The notes under the pieces were generated by a model that did no database searches, was not told the DNA's origin, and was given only the letters and a program-made list of their open reading frames with translations. This document shows positions 52,514 through 64,000 of a stretch of 64,000 bases of DNA, piece after piece. Source of the DNA: Selaginella moellendorffii. Taxonomy: Eukaryota > Streptophyta > Lycopodiopsida > Selaginellales > Selaginellaceae. The DNA lies in NCBI RefSeq assembly GCF_000143415.4, contig NW_003314367.1, positions 152,598 to 216,597 of the forward strand. Direction: 5' to 3'. A program made the position numbers and the translations under genes. Position 1 is the stretch's first letter. Each line of letters starts with the position of its first letter.

Positions 52514-55500
52514 TCACATTTGCAGTGCCTCAGAGAAGCGTTCTCTCAGCCGCTCCACCTTGAGCACCGACGAATGCTGTTTCCCAAAATATGTCCGGAA
52601 GTTGTCGATCAGTATCCTAAGATCGTGTGACACCGCCATCACGCTACGATAATAGTTGTTCTCCATCACGTCCATGGAGATTGGTAGCGCAATCCTGCAT
52701 TGTTTGAAAACCTTTAGCTTCTTTCTCAATCGCAAGAGATTTTTCCAACTTGCCTGTCAAGAAAATCCGGCTTGCTCACGGCCTGCTGCAACCTCCACAA
52801 GCCATACTCGTCCTGTGAAAAGCAAAAGCTCGTCAACCCAAGACCAAAACCGAAACATTCCTCGAGTCTATGATCGATCGCACAAAAACAAACCTTGGAT
52901 TGGTTCGAGTGGAGCACCTGAGCAGCTCACGCACCTTGTCCTGCTCGATCTGTGGCGACTCCCAAGTTAAAGGATTCTCAACGTCGTGAAGCTCCCAGGG
53001 GCAGTGGTTCGTCGTCGATGGCTCGTCCTTGTACAGCACACTGATGCTGTCCCAGGGGCTGTTTGGAAACTCGGGCGACTTTCCCTTCACCTGAGTTATC
53101 GTCCCTTCCCACCAGCGACCACCTTCTTCCTCGTCCGACCTCCACCACACTTGGCACTTGTCCCGACTGGACCAGTTCCTGGCCATGAAGGCCTCGTAGC
53201 GGCTTCTCTCCACTATAAAGTCGGCGAAGTCTGTCAGCTCCGGCAAGTCGACGCTGAAGCTGCTGCCGCGAATCCTGTGCCCGTCCATGAACTCGAGAGT
53301 CAGCCGGCAAGAAGTGTTCCCCAACACTTCGAGAATGATGTACTCCAGTCCGGTGATCTCGCAGAACTCGACCGCTTGCAGTTCCCTTTTCACGCTTCTC
53401 CAGGGACCATCGTCGTCGAGCCGCTTGTTGTCTAAGTAGTCTTGATGTCCCTGCGATCGACAGTTTCAATTCAAACATAATTCAAGACAAGCTCGTTGGA
53501 TCTCTTACCTGTCGGAAGTACACCACCTCATCACCATACTGTGGGATGTAGCGTGTCCGCTCCACCTCTGTCAATTGTAACCAGGACACGTTGCTCGGAC
53601 TCCGATGCACCGTGCTGAGGTTTCTCCTCACGTGGAAATCCTTGTACCTCGACCCAACGTTCTTCTGCAGCTTCACTTTCAGTCTGCTCGAAGTTCTTCT
53701 TTCGGGCTTTCGGCGTCCATCGTCGTCGCTGCTTCTATCCCAGTCCGAGTCGTCGTAAGACGAGCTAGCTTCCCAGTGTGAGGGACGGCCGACGTTTCTC
53801 CTCCTTCTTGTGGACCTGCTGTTGGAGAGACTAACCACGCGAACCCTGCGCCAGCCGTGTACTTCTCCTGCGGCCACCTGAAGCGTGCTCGTCGGCCTCA
53901 TAACACTCGGTCTTAGTCGCAACTTTGCGAGGCCTTCTCCTTGAGTAGACGGCCTTGTTCATATTGCGCTTCATTTGTATATCGTCCACGTCCTGCCTGC
54001 TCTTCCTCGGGCTTGTAAGCATCCTCCAGCGACTCACTGTTACTGCCTGGTGAAACCTCTTCGTGGTAATCAGGGTCATTGTCAGCATCTGGAGCTTCTC
54101 CATTCTGTAAGGACTCATTGCTCATAGAGTGTGATTCTGCTCTCGTCTCTGCTGTTCGTCAAGGTAGTCAGCTGAAAGAGACCTCTCCGACTCGGACTCG
54201 CTAATGATCGCCCTTGCCACCACCTTTGTGTCTCCATTTTCTACACGAGTCGCTTCAAGGCCTTTCTTGGTATCACAAGGAACGTCTACCAGTTTATCCT
54301 CTTCGGAGCTGCTGCTGCTGCTGTGATAAGGCATGCGAGCACGCTTGGCTGCTTTCCCCTTCTTCCATATGTATCCCTGTTTGTCGTCAGACGAAACAGC
54401 TTCAGTGGGATTCTCGTCCGCGATAAAACCATCTGTTTCTGGATGCTCATGATTTGGCCTTCCGGTGTACTCGTCCGCCCACATTCTTGCGTCCCAAACC
54501 TGTTCCAACAATTGTTAGAAATATAAAAAGTCCACTTTAAATGCTTACTCTGGCAAGCTTGTCCGAACTCCCAGTGACTAAGTATGAGCCATCTGCATTA
54601 AACGCACAGCACTGAATCTGATTTGTAGCCTGTGCTCGATTCTCAGCTCCTGCTGCTGGAAACAAGCTTTTAGAAGACCAAAAAAACATCGGCAGACTCT
54701 TTACATTCGGGCTCGACATCCGGCTTCGGCATGTAGACACGTGAATTGACAGAGGTTCCGTCTTCAGGTCGGGGACTAAACTTGATGGCCGTTACGTGGT
54801 CACGAAGTGTTGCAACCGGAACACCATCTGGTAATCCCCACTAAAGGCAGAAGCAAAACGAATCAAAACAAAAAACAGGAGGAATCGTTAGAAGCTGATG
54901 CAACTAAAGTGTTCGAACTACTTACAGACAAATCGGCTATCTCCCACAAAAAAGCCAGGTTTTTAAGCACAGTGATCGAAACCAAGGTTCTTGCATAGTC
55001 CAAACCTCCGCAGCTATGAAGGCGAAGCCTATTTCTACTGCGATGCATTGCAAATTCACCACCAAGTTCGAGAGCATGAACGTGGTCAGCTTGCCAATGC
55101 ATTTGTTCTATTCGCTTCATAGAGATACTTGTAGCATTTCTTTGCTCCGCTGCCAGGAGTTTGCTCGGATCAGCAACGGCAAGATTCGAAAAGACAAGGC
55201 TTACATTCCAAAAGCGAGAATGCTCCTGATCCCGAAAGAGTAGGAACGTCCGCGGCAGTTAACTGCTTGGACACTTTCGCATCACGCGAACACGCAGTTG
55301 CTGCAAGAGCTTGTTGTCAACGTTCTTACACCTGCAAATCATCTTCTTGTCAACATGGAAAACCAATAAAGGACTTCGCGACACACAGTACCTCCGCAAC
55401 TTGCACGTCGCGGAGTGGGAACGACAAACATCGTCATTTTCATCAGCGGTGGGCGTCCCATTCCTGGAGAAAAATTCATGGTACCTCCGGGGCAAGAACT

Positions 55501-55600
55501 TGTGCTGTAGGAACTCGTTCCAGAGCTGGCCAGTGGCTCTCTCGCAAGGGCCGCGACTCAGGAAATGCATGATAAAGAAATGGAGATCACCTCGATCTCC
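52514..55600 (-). pseudogene. BRWD-type WD40-bromodomain gene, long but frameshifted copy
   Basis: Plant BRWD homologues are nuclear chromatin readers and CUL4 ligase adaptors. In gene order on the minus strand: the N-terminal segment FFIMHFLSRGPCERATGQLW and FLPRRYHEFFSRNG (55440-55590); WD40 strands (LVASASNDSS; CCAFNADGSYLVTGSSDKLA near 54600); an acidic/basic disordered stretch (54120-54510); HVRRNLSTVHRSPSNVSWLQ; the BRWD strand region (YIPQYGDEVVYFRQ; EFCEITGLEYIILEVLGNTS; VWWRSDEEEGGRWWEGTITQ); and a partial bromodomain (ALPISMDVMENNYYRSVMAV, about 52610-52690). The frame changes at about 55425, 54120, 54000 and 53890 without introns, and most WD repeats are absent. It is therefore a decayed copy, although the 52830-53520 exons remain open. 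Confidence 0.75.
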
Positions 55601-55905
55601 TCGTTCAGCTCTCCAGGTTTCAGGTCCAAGCTTTGATTGAATCGTGTTCCGTTATCATACAAAGCAATTGAAGTGTACCCAGTGAAATCCGGGTCTGCTG
55701 AATAAATAGTTACACTGATCCACCTACAAGAAAGTACTATTAGACACTGCCAAGCCACGTCCATGTCTATGTTCTTGCCCGAAAATGACTTACTATCAGA
55801 AGCTCAAGACATGAGTCATTTTATTTCGAGGAAACGAAGATCCGAATCAGAAGATTTTTCCCTGTCGAAAAACAAAACAGTTTTGTCGAACTTCCTATGA
55901 ATCAA
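55601..55905 (-). other. Conserved unrecognised segment between BRWD copy and membrane-protein gene
   Basis: An open minus-strand stretch reads WISVTIYSADPDFTGYTSIA then LYDNGTRFNQSLDLKPGELN. The same DNA occurs at 43560-43690 with a frameshift and partly at 51410-51520. It may be an exon of BRWD or of the neighbouring gene; not resolved. Confidence 0.35.
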
Positions 55906-56340
55906 CTACCGATCACTGAACATGGTCAGCAGCAGCAGCGCCACTTCTGTGCGGTTTGCACACCACTGGATGATCAAGCAAATAATTTCAAGATTCGCAC
56001 AAGCCAGAACTTCACAAATGCTTACCGGATTAGCTTGGCCCTTGGCTGCCTCAGCTCGCAGAGCATCTCGCAGCATCCTCAGTTCCTCCCTCAAGGCACC
56101 AAAATCCTGTATCACCTGCCTCAGGCTGGGAAGGTCCGCCTTGAGAACTCCACGGAGAGCCTGCAGATCCTCCTTGAGAGCTCCACGGAGAGCCTGTAGA
56201 TCCTCCTTCGCTGCTCCCCTGGTTGAAGAAGCCATGGTGATGACGCTCTTGGTGAGGAGGTTGATGATGAGCATGGTTGCAATGCAAGTTGCCGCAATGA
56301 CAACACAAGCACCCGCGACCGCCACAATCACAACATCCAT
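55906..56340 (-). CDS. Small membrane protein with 11-residue repeats, best-preserved copy
   Basis: Two exons (56026-56340 and 55906-55965), phase 0, with a 60 bp GT-AG intron at the same place as in the copy at 51561-52100; 124 residues. ATG 56340 starts a transmembrane helix (VVIVAVAGACVVIAATCIAT, MLIINLL). Amphipathic 11-residue units follow: KEDLQALRGAL twice, then KADLPSLRQVI, then REELRMLRDAL. The last exon adds a short hydrophobic tail (WCANRTEVALLLLTMFSDR). No catalytic motif. The unit length and heptad-like hydrophobic spacing suggest a long helix lying on a membrane or pairing as a coiled coil. Function unknown. Three relatives lie in this window. Confidence 0.6.
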   Translation of the reverse strand: MDVVIVAVAGACVVIAATCIATMLIINLLTKSVITMASSTRGAAKEDLQALRGALKEDLQALRGVLKADLPSLRQVIQDFGALREELRMLRDALRAEAAKGQANPVSICEVLACANLEIICLIIQWCANRTEVALLLLTMFSDR

Positions 56341-56469
56341 GGAAGCTGCGGAGACGACGAACCCTAGATTTTACATGGAGGGAAAACTTGCTCACACTAA
56401 CCCTGGCTATGGCGGACAATTTTCTTAAAAATTGTTTAAAGAATCGCGTTTTTTTGTTTATTTGAGTTT

Positions 56470-57090
56470 TTTAAAGACGAGCAGCAAAGAGTCTGAGCTC
56501 CACGAGATTGGGACAAGGAATCCAAACCCGTCCTCGGTCGCTCTGCGGCAAAAGGGCCTGACAAAGAACGAACGCTTTCACGCTTGCGATGGACAGGTTG
56601 CGCAGCGAGCTTCCAGCGGCCGTGACGAAGTCCGCCAGTACCTCGTCACTGAGAAGAAAACAAAGCTTGTGTAAGTAACAGATGAGAAGAAAGGCAGTAA
56701 AGATTCACCTGAGGTCCTAGTGCTGTAAGGTGACGTCTGTAAGCTCCAAGCCTTCGAAGTGCAAAGCTTTTCAGAGTCGAACCGCAAGCTGCAACAGCCG
56801 CCACCGTAACGCTGCACAAAAAACATCCCGCGGATCTCAGTAAGAAGCCAAAGCAGCACAGACGGTTGGTTACCTGCAATGCGACTGAGCTCCTCTAGTT
56901 TCGGCCCCATGGCCACCATGAGCTCGCTCGGTAATTCGTCGGTTCACGCTCGCGAGAGAAAGGGACGTCAGCTCGGGCAGCCCTGCTCCGAAATTTGCTG
57001 CAATCCGGGAGCAAGATCTCCGAGAGAGGTCCTGCCAGGATTTTCTGCGCTGCTTGGTACAATCTCGTATAGCTTGGACGTAATACAGTG
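56470..57090 (-). pseudogene. RAD7-like remnant (block A copy 4)
   Basis: Nucleotide match to 39125-40330 in order: GAGCTCCACGAGATTGGGAC near 56500, GTAAGCTCCAAGCCTTCGAA near 56740, TGCAATCCGGGAGCAAGATC near 57000. Numerous deletions destroy the frame. It shares the GGGACAAGGAATCC deletion junction with the copy at 44769-45760. Confidence 0.85.
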
Positions 57091-58012
57091 ATCCTTGGCA
57101 GCTCTCTTCGCTGCAAATGGTAAAATCTATCAACACTTTCCTTCAAGAGCTGCGCTACACTGACTGACTTACTGTTGGAGCTCCACAGGAAAGCAGCCAC
57201 ATAAAACACGAAGGAGGAACAGCTGTGATATCTTGGATTCACAGTGAGTTTCTTTCTTCTCTATTCCTTTATTTGGCCTCTCCAAGCCCTGCAAAGTGGA
57301 GAAAGCGTTGCGTCCGTGGAGCAAAAACTAAAACCCAGCAGTGGTCAACCCTCGACTTGAAAACGAGAACCTCTGGCTCAGCTTCGAGAGCAAGAGCTCC
57401 GATCCGATCACTGCACCCGTGATTTTTTACGTAGAATCGCCACTTTTCCAAAGAGGTACCTTTAATTCCTTTATTTGTTTGGCTCCGAGGGAGTATCATG
57501 GGAGCTCTAGAAAGAATGGTATAAAAAGATCCTCCCAACTCGGGACAAAAGGTGTGCTCGTGAATGATCTCGTAGTCACTATATAGTCTGCAAGTCAATG
57601 CTGAAGCTGCTGCCGCGAATCCTGTACACGTCCATAAACTCGAGAGTGAGCCGGCCCGACACTTCGAGAATGTACTCCAGTTCGGTGATCTCGCAGAACG
57701 CTCGGAGTTCTCACCCTTCCATCGTCGTCAAGCTAGTGTTGATGTCCCTGCGATCAGTTTCAATTCAAACATAATTCAAGGCAAGCTCGTTGGATCTCTT
57801 ACCCCAGCAGCAGCGCCACTTACCCACTTTGCACACAAGCCATCCAGACCCTGATCAAGTAATTTAAAATCCGCACAAAATCAAAATTTAACAAATGCTT
57901 ACATGATAGAGGGATGTCCATAACTTGGTTGTGGGTATGTCCTCTGTCAGTGTGCCATGAAGTGCCTGGAGGTCCTGCTTGATTGCAGCATGAATTGTGG
58001 AAGTCATGACTG
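57090..58012 (-). pseudogene. Remnants of unknown gene, BRWD and membrane-protein gene (block A copy 4)
   Basis: 57090-57590 matches 41830-42790 with gaps (ATCCTTGGCAGCTCTCTTCG; AAAGAGGTACCTTTAATTCC). 57595-57800 matches the BRWD exon region near 42930-43150 and 53270-53510. 57900-58012 reads, on the minus strand, KQDLQALHGTLTED, one unit of the 11-residue-repeat gene. The order of block A is kept while most sequence has been lost. Confidence 0.8.
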
Positions 58013-58410
58013 CAGTATATGTAAGATTATAAATTTAAATTTTAACAACAAACAAACTCAAATCTTTGTGATTGATGGATGAATGACACCTGAAGAAAAC
58101 GCTAACATAACCATTAGCATATAGCTATTACTCTCTAGTGTTTCTGTGATGAATGAATGAATGAATGATAGGAAATGAATGAATGAATGGATTGAACGAA
58201 TGAATGAATGATAGGAAAACTTGTTAACAAATATTTTATTTTCAATAAGATTCCAAAATAATATATTTAAGATTTTGTAATCCTAGTTTTAATGTCATTT
58301 GTCCTGAAAATCTGAGAGGACTTATCTTGATCAACTCATGTCGTCCGGGAAATTAAGTTTGAAAATTTCCCACTATAGTTCTCACTGAAATGTTGAAACC
58401 CTATTTCAAA
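58013..58410. repeat. AT-rich spacer with GAAT tetranucleotide repeats
   Basis: Imperfect GAAT/ATGA repeats lie at about 58148-58215. Otherwise AT-rich with no gene. Confidence 0.7.
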
Positions 58411-60019
58411 TCAAGATTCGTATGTGCTTGAGAGCAGCACGTAACAGGACGAGTTCGTTTCATCCAACTTCTGTACTTGTTGAGCAAGCTCATCTGCATT
58501 CAGCTTCGTTTGGTTATTCCCATGAGTCTTGTATGCGCTAAGAAGCTGAGTCCAAGCAACGGGACTAGGATGGAAGGGCATGTTGTGAATCAAATCCTGA
58601 GCTTCAGCCAGCCTTCCTGCTCTTCCCAGATGATCGGCGATGCAGATGTAATGCTCAGCCATGGGATCAACACCATAGTCGTTTCTCAAGCTCACAAAAT
58701 ACGTCCACCCGTCTTTCAGCTCCCAGTGACAACAAGACGAAAGCACCGCGATGGAGGTGATTCCATCCGGTTCAACTCCATCCAAACCCATCTCCTTGAA
58801 GAGATCCAGAGCTAGCAGGCCATGACCACTCTCTGGATATGCAGATATCATCGCACTCCAAGACACCGTGCGTCTTTCAGGCATCGCATCGAAGATCCGA
58901 CGAGCCTCCTCCAGACTGCCGCACTTCCCATACATTGTCAGGATCGACGTCGAAACCGGCTCCAACGCGCTGAATCCGGCGGGGACGGCTTCGGCGTGGA
59001 TCAGCTTCCCGACTCTGAGCAACGAGACCGTTGCACAGGCGTCGAAGATCGTAACGAAGGTGATCTCGTTGGGTTGCAAGCCTTCAAGATCCATCTTTCG
59101 AAACAACGCGATGGCCTGCTGATTATGCCCGTTGTGCGAATACGCCGGAATCGTAACGTGCCAGGAAACCACATCTCTGCAAGGCATCTGATTCAAGACA
59201 TCCACAGCTTGATCAACCAGTCCGTTCTGAGCATAGGCTGTGACCATTGAGTTCCAGGTCACGACATCCCTCTCAGGCATCTTTTCAAACAACACCCTTG
59301 CCTCACGTAAATGACCGTTTTGCGCATACGCTCTAACGATCGTCGTCCACGATACGACATTCTTCTCCGGCATCGCATCAAACACCATCCTCGCAAGTCC
59401 CAAATCGCCCTCCGAAGCGTACGCAGCTACGATCGTGTTCCTGGCGATGAGATTCTGCTGAGGCATTCCGTCAAACAAAACCTTTGCTCGAGCGGTGTCG
59501 CCATTTTGAGCATACGCGGAGATCATCAGCGACCACGAAACCAGATCTCTCCTCGGCATCTCTTCGAACAATGTCTCGGCCTCGCGAAAACGCTTCGTGT
59601 GAGCGTAACCAGATATCATCACATTCCAACAGATCCTCAGCCTCTTCACTGTAGGCTTCCAGCATTGTCGTCCAGGAAACCACATTCTTGATCGGCATCT
59701 TGCCGAAAAAAATCCTCGCTTGCAGCAACTGACCATTCTCTGTATATGTACGGATCGTGATGTTCCAAGTGAACGCATTAGGCTGTTTAACACTATCGAA
59801 CACGTCGCGAGCATCAGGCAAACTCCCGCATTTCCCGTACATCTGAACGAGCAGATTGCAGAGGACTGTGTTGTTTGTTTGCCAGGACGCATGGATCTCT
59901 CTGTGAAGTTGTTTCCCTCTGGCTAAGTCTCTGGTAAGAGCGCAGGATTTCAGCAGCGAGACGTACAGAGCTGGGCTGATGGTGGTGCTAGAAACGCACA
60001 TCTCTGTCAACTGAATCAT
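58411..60019 (-). pseudogene. PLS-class pentatricopeptide repeat gene with one frameshift (block B copy 2)
   Basis: PPR proteins bind organellar RNA. ATG 60017-60019 (IQLTEMCVSSTTIS) opens about 12 PPR units. The first part runs to about 59650 (FTWNITIRTYTENGQLLQAR, NVVSWTTMLEAYSEE). The rest is in another frame from about 59645 (WNVMISGYAHTKRFREAETL, VVSWTTIVRAYAQNGHLREA, VTWNSMVTAYAQNGLVDQAV, GKLIHAEAVPAGFSALEP). It ends in an E-type motif (SSCYVLLSSTYES) with no DYW domain. The junction AYSEEAEDLLECDD/WNVMISGY lacks about half a repeat and shifts frame, so a full protein is not made unless a small intron or sequence error is involved. The start lies only 33 bp after the stop of the DUF1218 gene on the same strand. 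A truncated copy is at 46148-46355. Confidence 0.75.
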
Positions 60020-60052
60020 CGATCTTATACAGCGCTAGCCTACAGCTTCTAT

Positions 60053-60741
60053 CTAAACTGGTTTTGCGACTTCCATATCAACAATCCGGCTTGTTTCGTC
60101 AGTGCTCGTCTTCTTCTTCGGTTTCTTCATGCCGCTCATGTAGACGGACAAGTAGGCAATGCTGAGCAGCAAAGTGACGAGTGTAAAAGCAGCACCCACA
60201 ACACTCACGCCTTGCAGAACAGTGCTGCAACCAGATTCTTCAAACCTTTCCACTTGATAACTGCTGAGGCTGACCGCCGTGTTCAAGAAGATCTCAGCGA
60301 TCACGAAAGAGATCCTGCCATTACCACAAAAGTTGATCTTTTAAATAAATGATTTGTTGTTTTTTTTCTTTTGCTGAAAATACCAGGAAAGAGTGAGGAG
60401 GATAATTGCAGCGATCTTGCGTCCGTGTCGATGAAGCGACGAAGAACAGCAAGTGCATTTTGTGGCGGCTGTGGCGGTGATTTGGCCAAGAAGCAAACAC
60501 ACGGCAGCTCCGATAGCTGATCCGCTTGCTACCCCTCCTCTCTTGGGAGTGCATCTGATTCTGGTGTGATCAGATGAAATCTCGTCTTGAATGGTTTCCT
60601 ACAGTCAGAAAACGTGAATTCAAGGGCGACGTGAAGGCGGCTTACATGATAACTTGTGGACGAAGAACCGACTGAAAGGCCGAACGCGAGGAGATCCAAC
60701 GCTAATGTAAATGCAGCAGCGGGATAAAGAGATAACCTCAT
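60053..60741 (-). CDS. DUF1218-family membrane protein, copy 2 (full length)
   Basis: Three exons (60646-60741, 60384-60598, 60053-60314); 190 residues. The second junction splits the Trp codon of TLSWISF. Helices: SLYPAAAFTLALDLLAFGLS; GSAIGAAVCLLLGQITATAA; IAAIILLTLSWISFVIAE; GVSVVGAAFTLVTLLLSIAY. Cys residues in RIRCTPKR and TKCTCCSSS fit the family's conserved cysteines. The tail is Lys-rich (GMKKPKKKTSTDE). An upstream in-frame Met would add FTDNVSLYSAS and similar, but MRLSLYP starts directly at the first helix as in relatives. The nearest studied relatives modify lignin deposition; the role in this plant is unknown. Confidence 0.85.
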
Positions 60742-61976
<1,235 letters not shown>

Positions 61977-62640
61977 TCAGCTTGACCTGTGACTGACAAT
62001 CCAATCCTCAAGCTCCTTCAGTCCTGGCGGAAAAGGTCCCAGCTTTGAAGTACTACTGGACTGCAAGGTTTCCTGAATCTGCATGAATGATTTCTCTGGC
62101 ATCAGCATCCTCAACATATCACCTTCGGCGACGGGGCTGAAGAAAAAGCCTGGCCCTTGCTGCCCTTGGTGGCCGATCTTGCTGACTTGATATCCATCTT
62201 CACCTGGAGCTTCCTCACAGCACTCTCGTTCTTCCACAATATCTCTCACCGATAATCCTTATCTTGTAGCTGGCCATCTCCCATTCCGGAAAGCCACCGG
62301 GAAGGAAATCCAGCCAGAAAGGACAGTACTACACTTCAAAATCGCTAATGTCACACATGAGCCTGCTCCACATGTTGCAACATCCATCTACTCTTCGAAA
62401 TTTTCAGGGAGTGCATCATTTTTCCATTTGAAAACCATAAATAGATAAATATAAATAGAGAAACCAATTAAATATTTGCATTCTTTTCGAACTCAAATAA
62501 CTGAGAATGTAAAATTGTTGCACTGAACTCCTTGTTCTCACGCATGCTCTGGTACATATCTAGCTCGTGCATCTTCATATACCAGGCCATAAACTCGTCA
62601 ACGTAACTGCTTGCCTGTTCGACCTGCAAGTGCCATTCCC
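61977..62640 (-). other. Unrecognised ORF-bearing segment, block B copy 2
   Basis: Open minus-strand stretch 61977-62249 reads REECCEEAPG-like acidic sequence then SPVAEGDMLRMLMPEKSFMQ and LGPFPPGLKELEDWIVSHR. About 220 bp upstream, a splice-flanked segment reads VEQASSYVDEFMAWYMKMHE and LDMYQSMRENKEFSATILHS. The two could be exons of one gene. The family is not recognised. Confidence 0.4.
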
Positions 62641-63788
62641 ATTAGCTTTTTTCACAACTTGCTCAGGAGGTCTAAGACCTCCCAACCAAGAGTTCCTTTG
62701 CATTTGGTACTTCTTCACCCACCGAGGTCGCTCCTATGAAGATAGATAACAATTAAGTAATATATCAACAAAGCAAAAGAGGACTTCATCCACCTCTATG
62801 CTAAGTTCCATTACTCTTTCAATGGCAACAAATTTCATTTTGTCAATATTTAAACTCTTATTACACAAGTTCTAATAAACCAGATACCAGGCACAATAGA
62901 CTCAGCTTAATTCGCATTGCAAGGTTTCCTTTGGCACTAAGTGGTTAGTAGCGTCAGCGCTCTCCTCTCTCAATAGGGTACTAAAACAACTGGTACTCCA
63001 CCCACCACGTCCGCCCATTATGTCAACCGACATTGCCAAAAGACATACCATCTTGTTTCTCCAAGTGAAATTACACTCTTTGATGAAAACCACCTAATAG
63101 AGTTTCAGCTGCCTTCAGTGACTTGCATATTCACTAGCGTTCGGTTAGTTATTTCCCCCACAAGCCACTAATCCTAGATAATCAAAAAACTTCGACAACC
63201 AGAAATCCACATCTCTCACAGGGACAAGTTCTATCCAAACATGAGGTGGTTTCACTCCACCAAGCCTTTTGGTTATGCCTGTATTTCAATGCTTCCACAA
63301 TCTAATAACTTCAGTTCCATATCTGAGCATTGTGGAGCTCATACACTAAAGGTTATCTGGTTCACCCAGAGCCTTTACGAGCCTACCAATAACCAAGAAT
63401 TTCCAAAACCACATTACAGGTTTTCAAGCTCTTCAAGCTCTCTCTATTGGTAAACTAGTTCTCCAGAGTTTTCAGTTAGGTTCTCTAGTTAGCCAGGAAG
63501 AAAAACTCTTCCTACAGATTAGCATTCGTTTAGCTTACAACAACTTGTAGCCAGCAAGGAATCTGGATCTTCCAACATGTTTTGAATTGACATCCCATTT
63601 CGCAGTTCATCTGTTTGAAAATAAACTAAAGAAATTTAAAACAGTCAACTAGTCTCTCTGATACCAAATGTCACGTGGACTCATTTCTGGTACCACGTGT
63701 TGCGACCCACGTCGGAGCTTCTATTTTACCAACTTTCGAGCTCAGATTATTAGACTTTAGGTTTATCACATTTTAGGGGTTGGCGGCT
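62641..63788 (-). mobile_element. Possible retroelement leader with primer-binding site, block B copy 2
   Basis: Counterpart of 48915-50089. TTTGGTATCAGAGAGAC is present on the minus strand at about 63656-63672, next to TGACA and a CCACGTGA/TACCACGTG inverted motif. No coding capacity is recognised. The plus-strand open frame 63241-63453 equals 49529-49741 with a few substitutions. Confidence 0.4.
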
Positions 63789-64000
63789 ATGGCGGCTGAA
63801 GCGGTGAGGGAGCTGAAGAAATCGCTCAACGACGACGAGGGTTTCTTTGATAGGCACGAAGAGATGACTGATCTGCTCACACAGATTGAGGGAGGCCTCA
63901 ACCGCATCGCTGTAGTGATAGGCCCCAACGATTCAGGCAAGTCCGCTCTACTCAAGCAGCTCAGGAAGATGTGGGATGCCAGCCCTCTACTGAAAGCCCA
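63789..64000 (+). CDS. P-loop ATPase, block B copy 2 (5' end only)
   Basis: ATG 63789 gives MAAEAVRELKKSLNDDEGFF, then EEMTDLLTQIEGGLNRIAVV and Walker A IGPNDSGKSALLKQL. The frame is open to the window edge. This copy keeps the start region that copy 1 (50090-51178) has lost, and it lacks the GAGCTCCTGGGAG insertion up to the edge, so it is the likelier functional gene. Judging from copy 1, the rest should contain VGRFG-NNAKAFLSSFVTKR and CGSCPLTFENCVIDV-like segments. STAND-like ATPase is the best guess; the domain beyond the P-loop cannot be seen here. Confidence 0.6.
   Translation, partial: MAAEAVRELKKSLNDDEGFFDRHEEMTDLLTQIEGGLNRIAVVIGPNDSGKSALLKQLRKMWDASPLLKA

Noticed and set aside
52833-53393. 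The 186-residue open frame considered as a separate small gene
   Set aside because: It is a set of internal BRWD exons read together with short introns; the rest of the BRWD gene surrounds it in order.

Overview
The window looks like nuclear DNA of a lycophyte, most likely Selaginella (S. moellendorffii or a close relative). Three things support this. Most genes are plant genes (plastid acyl carrier protein, polyphenol oxidase, BRUTUS-type hemerythrin ligase, PLS-class PPR, DUF1218). Introns are numerous but very short, often 50-100 bp. There is an intronless microbial-type terpene synthase of the kind known from Selaginella. The assignment comes from reading the sequence, not from a database match.

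Left part (1-15.4 kb): an HflX GTPase (cut by the window edge) diverges from a PARP2-type ADP-ribosyltransferase. Then come an unrecognised multi-exon gene, a Ty3/gypsy integrase remnant, a Crinkler-like NTPase/nuclease gene whose Cys-rich tail exon is tandemly duplicated, a tRNA-Ser(CGA), a plastid acyl carrier protein and a LETM1-like gene.

Middle (15.6-38.8 kb): an intact MTPSL terpene synthase next to a cytochrome P450 pseudogene that has lost its heme loop; a HECT ubiquitin ligase; an M23 metallopeptidase; a GPI-anchored lipid-transfer protein; an ASG1-like regulator; a polyphenol oxidase with two shredded remnants downstream; a second tRNA-Ser(CGA) in inverted orientation; a PP2C phosphatase; two decayed terpene synthase copies; a BRUTUS-like hemerythrin/RING ligase; and an ATL RING-H2 ligase.

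Right part (38.9-64 kb): a segmental-duplication maze. Block A (RAD7-like LRR gene, an unrecognised gene, a BRWD bromodomain/WD40 gene, a small membrane coiled-coil gene) has its best-preserved RAD7 and unknown genes at 39-42.4 kb. It recurs in abridged form at 44.8-46.1, 51.2-56.4 and 56.4-58.0 kb. Block B (PPR, DUF1218, AT microsatellite, minisatellite, unrecognised ORFs, retroelement leader, P-loop ATPase) occurs at 46.1-51.2 kb and again at 58.4-64 kb. Most extra copies are riddled with small deletions. One junction carries a ~65 bp inversion, and one ATPase copy carries an inverted duplication able to form a long hairpin.

The genes do not form one pathway. The nearest thing to a functional group is the terpene synthase plus P450 pair, now broken. 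The less-described elements are the duplicated-exon Crinkler-like gene, the family of small membrane proteins with 11-residue repeats, and the hairpin in the ATPase pseudogene.
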